From: Myxococcus xanthus
Lineage (GTDB): Bacteria; Myxococcota; Myxococcia; Myxococcales; Myxococcaceae
Reading direction: 5' to 3'
Assembly: GCF_006402735.1 (NCBI RefSeq)
Contig: NZ_CP017174.1
Location: 2,359,001-2,423,000 of the forward strand
DNA length: 64,000 nt
In this document: positions 60,540-64,000 of the stretch, in pieces
Layout: the number at the start of each line of letters is the position of its first letter
How positions within the stretch are numbered: the first letter of the stretch is position 1
The notes under the pieces: model-generated
Told to the model about the DNA's origin: nothing
Seen by the model: only the letters and a program-made list of their open reading frames with translations
Database searches by the model: none
Program-made: the position numbers and the translations under genes

Positions 60540-62564
60540 ATGAAACCTTTCAGAATGAGGCCGCTACTGGCAGTCCTGTCAGTGCTGGCCGTATCCCTCG
60601 TGGGATGCGGGGTGCCAGAGGAAGAGTCCCGCGCCTCTTCTAGCGCCGATTCCCAGGCCCTGGCCGGTCCATATGATGCCTGGATTGCCCGCCACGGGCT
60701 CACCACCGCCCAATATCAGACGGAGTTCAATACGTGGGTGGGGCAGGGCTATCGTCTCTCCTATGTCAGCGGTTACGAAGAGGGGGGCAGTGCCCGTTAC
60801 GCGGCCATCTGGGAGCAGACGAGCGGCCCGGCCTGGCGGGCCTACCACGGGCTGACTTCCGCGCAGTATCAAACCACCGTCGTCAATCAAAATGCGCAGG
60901 GATACCGACCGGTGGTGGTCAACGGGTACAGCGTCGGAGGCGTGGCCTACTTCGCGGTCATCTTCCACGTGGACAGTGGTGCCGCGTGGGTGGCCCGCCA
61001 TGACCTGAGCGCGTCCCAGTACCAGACGGAGTTCAACACCTGGGCGGGGCAGGGCTACCGGCTCGTGCACGTGAGTGGCTACACGTCCGGTGGCGCGGAG
61101 CGCTACGCGGCCATCTGGGAGCAGACGAGCGGTCCGGCCTGGCGGGCCTACCACGGGCTGACCGCGTCCCAGTACCAGTCCACGTTCAATACCAACGCGG
61201 CCCAGGGTTACCAGCTCGCGAAGGTCAGCGGCTACAACGTGGGCGGCACGGACCGGTACGCGGCCATCTTCCATGTTTCATCGGGGATTCCGACCGCCGC
61301 GCGTCATGGGCTCTCCGCCGCCGCGTATCAACAGGCCGTGACGGACCTCAAGAACCAGGGATATCGCCCCGTCCTGGTGGCGGCGCACAACAATGGGAGC
61401 CAGCCCGAGTTCGCCCTGATCTGGCAGAACCTGACGTTCAGCGCGGCCGACCTGCAGCACATTGACGATACCGTCCAGCAGGCGATGACCAGCACGAACA
61501 CCGTCGGGCTGTCGCTGGCCATCACCCGCCACGGACGCCTCGTGTTCGCAAAGGGGTATGGCCTGGCCGACCGAACCAGCAACACCCCGGTCAACACCTC
61601 CCACCGCTTCCGCGTCGCCAGTGTGTCCAAGCCGATGACATCCATCGGCATCATGCGGCTGATTGAAAGCGGCCAGATCCGGCTGACGGACCGAGTCTTC
61701 GGCAGGGGTGGATTGCTCGGTGAGACGTTCGGCGCGCAGAGCACCTACGCGGACAACCGCGTCCTGAACATCACGGTCCAGCACCTGCTCGAGCACACCG
61801 CGGGCGCATGGGACAATGACGGCGCCGACGGCACGGGCGACCCCATGTTCATGAACACGGGCATGACGCACGCCCAGCTCATCCAATGGGTGTTGCAGAA
61901 CGTGCCGCTCGAGTTCGCGCCTGGGACGACGTACCAGTATTCGAACTTCGGCTACAGCGTGCTCGGCCGCATCATCGAGCGGGTCACGGGCATGACCTAT
62001 GACGCCTATATGCGCGCCAACGTGTTCGCGCCCAGCGGCGCCACCAGCTTCGCCGTGGGGGGCGATACGTTGAGCGCGCGTCTGCCGAACGAGCCCGTCT
62101 ACTACCAGCTTGGCACGGGGGCCTTCAGCCCGTATGGCATGCCGGTGCGTCGCATGGATGCGCACGGTGGCTGGGTCGCCACGCCCATCGATTTGCTGCG
62201 TGTCGCCGTGCGCGCGGATGGGTTCTCCACCGTTTCGGACCTGCTGAGCGCGAGCTCACTCACCACGATGACCACACGCACGACGGCGCTCGACACCTTG
62301 GGCAACTCCGTCAACTACGCCAAGGGCTGGTCGGTGAACAGCCTCCCCAACTGGTGGCACGGCGGCTACATCCCGGGCACCCGGGCCCTGTTGGTGCGCA
62401 CCGATGACCGCTATGGGCCCAGCCGCTCCGAGGAGTTCACCTGGTCCGTCATGACCAACTCCAACAACAGCTCCGGCTCGGGTACGCCCGACATCAACCT
62501 CGACAGCCTCATGTGGAACGTCGTGAACGGCGTCGGCGCCTGGCCCGCGCACGACCTGTTCTAA
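60540..62564 (+). CDS. lipoprotein with five tandem repeats and a beta-lactamase-fold serine hydrolase
   Basis: This is 674 residues with lipobox SLVGC. Five repeats of about 50 residues follow (units such as GLTTAQYQTEFNTWVGQGYR with SGYEEGGSARYAAIWEQ), resembling bacterial tandem repeat domain 1. From about residue 300 a class C beta-lactamase/DD-peptidase-type domain has the SxxK nucleophile SVSKPM, the YSN motif in YQYSNFGYSVLG, and a HGG-type motif in WWHGGYIP. It would act at the cell surface on esters or peptides; beta-lactam hydrolysis is not assumed. AGGAG precedes ATG 60540. Confidence 0.87.
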   Translation: MKPFRMRPLLAVLSVLAVSLVGCGVPEEESRASSSADSQALAGPYDAWIARHGLTTAQYQTEFNTWVGQGYRLSYVSGYEEGGSARYAAIWEQTSGPAWRAYHGLTSAQYQTTVVNQNAQGYRPVVVNGYSVGGVAYFAVIFHVDSGAAWVARHDLSASQYQTEFNTWAGQGYRLVHVSGYTSGGAERYAAIWEQTSGPAWRAYHGLTASQYQSTFNTNAAQGYQLAKVSGYNVGGTDRYAAIFHVSSGIPTAARHGLSAAAYQQAVTDLKNQGYRPVLVAAHNNGSQPEFALIWQNLTFSAADLQHIDDTVQQAMTSTNTVGLSLAITRHGRLVFAKGYGLADRTSNTPVNTSHRFRVASVSKPMTSIGIMRLIESGQIRLTDRVFGRGGLLGETFGAQSTYADNRVLNITVQHLLEHTAGAWDNDGADGTGDPMFMNTGMTHAQLIQWVLQNVPLEFAPGTTYQYSNFGYSVLGRIIERVTGMTYDAYMRANVFAPSGATSFAVGGDTLSARLPNEPVYYQLGTGAFSPYGMPVRRMDAHGGWVATPIDLLRVAVRADGFSTVSDLLSASSLTTMTTRTTALDTLGNSVNYAKGWSVNSLPNWWHGGYIPGTRALLVRTDDRYGPSRSEEFTWSVMTNSNNSSGSGTPDINLDSLMWNVVNGVGAWPAHDLF

Positions 62565-62600
62565 TCAGGGCCTCCACCGGATTTTCCGGGAGGGCTCGTA

Positions 62601-62635
62601 GGACCGGCGGGGCTCGCAAAGGCCTCCGCCGGTCC
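62601..62635 (+). terminator. terminator-like hairpin after the serine hydrolase gene
   Basis: GGACCGGCGG (62601-62610) is fully complementary to CCGCCGGTCC (62626-62635) with a 15-base loop, 37 bp after the stop. There is no T run, so it may only slow or stabilise. Confidence 0.4.
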
Positions 62636-62815
62636 GTGCTGCAGCTCACTGCCAATCCCGCATGCAGCCGACCTCGAAGCCCTGTCGCTTCTGACCACGC
62701 GCCTCGTGGAGACGGGGAAGCGGAAGAGGCGTGCGAGCGGATGGACGGAGCACCAAGACCGCCGCGACGGGAGGCTGAGAAGCAAGACTCCCCGGCAGCG
62801 CGCGCCAGCGGATGA

Positions 62816-62859
62816 TTTCATCCGGGTAGAATTGACTTGGGTTTTCACCCGGGTAATAT
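62816..62859 (+). promoter_or_regulatory. strong promoter with repeated operator for the DUF2239 gene
   Basis: TTGACT (62832-62837) and TAATAT (62854-62859) are separated by 16 bp. TTTCATCCGGGTA (62816-62828) and TTTCACCCGGGTA (62843-62855) are near-identical direct repeats 27 bp apart that flank the -35 box and overlap the -10 box, so a repressor bound there would block polymerase. Confidence 0.65.
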
Positions 62860-62889
62860 CTGGCCATTCTCGAACCTCCGACACCTGGG

Positions 62890-63483
62890 ATGACCACGCC
62901 TTCGACCACCTGGACCGCCTTCGCGGGAAAGCGCCTGATTGCCTCCGGCCCTCCGGCTGACGTCATCCTCGCGGCCCGCCGCGCGCTGGACACCGGGGAG
63001 TCCGCGCCCCTGTTGCTCTTCGACGACACCACGGGCCGGACCGTGGACTTCCACCTGCGTGGCTCGCGCGAGGAGCTACTGGCCCGCCTTCAGCCCGCGC
63101 CTGCCCCCACGGAAGAAGACACCGGGCCTCGGAGCCCCGGCAGGCCGAGACTGGGCGTGGTGGCGCGCGAGGTGACCCTGCTTCCACGGCACTGGGAGTG
63201 GTTGGCCACGCAACCGGGCGGTGCCTCCGTCGCGCTGCGCAAGTTGGTGGAGGCCGCGCGCGCGAGCAGCGGCGACACCGACCGGCGCCGTCAGGCCCAA
63301 GTCGCGGCGGACCGCTTCATGACCACGATGGCCGGCAACCTGCCCGGCTACGAGGAGGCCGCCCGTGCGCTCTACGTCGGGCACCGCGCCCGGTTCAATC
63401 AGTGGACCCGAAGCTGGCCGGACGACCTCAGGAATCACGCGCGCCGGCTGGCCGCGCCCGCGTTCGGAAAGGTGACGCCATGA
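62890..63483 (+). CDS. DUF2239 family protein
   Basis: This is 197 residues. The N-terminal half has the family pattern TWTAFAGKRLIASGP and LLLFDDTTGRTVDFHLRGS; the C-terminal half carries GRPRLGVVAREVTLLPRHWEWL and MAGNLPGYEEAARALYVG. DUF2239 proteins have no assigned biochemical function. The stop overlaps the next start (ATGA), so it is co-translated with a dehydrogenase gene. The promoter repeats suggest control by an unlinked repressor. Confidence 0.85.
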   Translation: MTTPSTTWTAFAGKRLIASGPPADVILAARRALDTGESAPLLLFDDTTGRTVDFHLRGSREELLARLQPAPAPTEEDTGPRSPGRPRLGVVAREVTLLPRHWEWLATQPGGASVALRKLVEAARASSGDTDRRRQAQVAADRFMTTMAGNLPGYEEAARALYVGHRARFNQWTRSWPDDLRNHARRLAAPAFGKVTP

Positions 63484-64000
63484 GCACGACGTCCAATCGC
63501 CAGTGGGTGCTGAAGACCCGTCCTCGGGAAGCGGTGTCCGACGACTGCTTCGAGTGGCGCGAGGGCCCCGTGCCCACGCCAGGCCCGGGTGAGGCGCTGG
63601 TCCGCGTCACCTGGCTCGCCATCGAGCCCACCCAGCGCACCTGGCTCAATGCGAATGCGACGTACATCCAGCCCGTCGCGCTCGGCGAGGTGATGCGGGG
63701 CGCAGGCGTGGGCATGGTCATCGCGTCCCGAACCGAGCGGCTGGCGGTGGGTGACTGGGTGGCGGGGCTCACCGGCTGGCAGGACTACGTACTGACCGGC
63801 GACGCGGGGCTCTTCGGCCTCAACAAGGTACCGGGCGGCGTCGCTCCGAAGGCGATGCTGAACCTCTATGGCGCGAGCGGGCTGACGGCGTACTTCGGCA
63901 TCACCGACGTGGGCCGCGTTGCGCCGGGAGAGACAGTCCTGGTGTCCGCCGCCGCGGGCAGCGTGGGCTCCATCGCGGGTCAGGTGGCCCGGCTCCGGGG
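63480..64000 (+). CDS. NADP-dependent medium-chain dehydrogenase (partial, cut by window end)
   Basis: The first 173 residues are visible. WVLKTRPREAVSDDCFEWRE, LGEVMRGAGVGMVIASR and VSAAAGSVGSIAGQVARL (the NADP loop) match the prostaglandin reductase/curcumin-reductase type. Such enzymes reduce alpha,beta-unsaturated ketones and aldehydes. ATG 63480 overlaps the DUF2239 stop. The frame is open at the right edge. Confidence 0.88.
   Translation, partial: MSTTSNRQWVLKTRPREAVSDDCFEWREGPVPTPGPGEALVRVTWLAIEPTQRTWLNANATYIQPVALGEVMRGAGVGMVIASRTERLAVGDWVAGLTGWQDYVLTGDAGLFGLNKVPGGVAPKAMLNLYGASGLTAYFGITDVGRVAPGETVLVSAAAGSVGSIAGQVARLR

Noticed and set aside
60540..62564. Annotation as an antibiotic-resistance beta-lactamase
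   Set aside because: The SxxK/YxN fold is shared by esterases and peptidases, and the tandem repeats and lipobox do not fit a resistance enzyme.

Overview
The window is high-GC DNA from a myxobacterium, most likely of the Myxococcus/Corallococcus group. The support is the density of Ser/Thr kinase genes, a kinase fused to a sulfatase-modifying-type domain, a DUF2381-type Myxococcus paralogue next to a kinase, many secreted lipoproteins of unknown role, and a tmRNA whose tag reads ANDNVELALAA. No database search was possible; families were named from motifs.

Region 1, about 1-19.0 kb, is ordinary chromosome. It holds an M23 peptidase, dut, a kinase/FGE-like fusion coupled by overlaps to an ABC-type substrate-binding protein and purB, then purC convergent to it. 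A SpoU-type RNA methyltransferase, an HtrA protease, a TlpA-like thioredoxin, an OmpA-like porin with calcium-type repeats and a two-gene M16 protease operon follow. It ends at ssrA (tmRNA, 19017-19379).

Region 2, about 19.4-39.3 kb, is an integrated genetic element bounded by 28-bp direct repeats that include the 3' end of ssrA. At its left end a four-gene cluster with ATGA start/stop overlaps (primase, P4-type helicase, excisionase-like HTH protein, tyrosine integrase) reads toward ssrA. Two sets of short repeats beside the primase look like iterons. The cargo is a plus-strand run of DUF2381-type protein, two kinases, two exported proteins (the second ending in a His-rich nuclease-like domain) and two tandem copies of a probable immunity gene. 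It also carries a 1742-residue STAND ATPase with an N-terminal nucleoside-phosphorylase-like domain, a probable anti-phage protein, in AT-richer DNA.

Region 3, about 39.3-50 kb, is an older patchwork. A second, decayed copy of the same integrase and terminator abuts the right att repeat, so elements have accumulated at ssrA. IS91-like 3' ends at 40.0 and 49.8 kb bracket a deoxyhypusine-synthase-like gene, a trypsin-like protease fused to an endonuclease I domain, a lipoprotein, a methyltransferase and a divergent NmrA/TetR pair with a twin palindromic operator.

Region 4, about 50-64 kb, returns to chromosome-like genes with small insertions. It holds a BP74-like protein, an ELWxxDGT-repeat lipoprotein, a DEAH-like helicase, a divergent AraC/quinone-reductase pair, two paralogous membrane zinc-ribbon proteins, a decayed IS5-type transposase, a small lipoprotein, an orphan class I lanthipeptide-type precursor, a repeat/beta-lactamase-fold lipoprotein, a DUF2239 gene behind a strong promoter with repeated operators, and the start of a medium-chain dehydrogenase cut by the window end.
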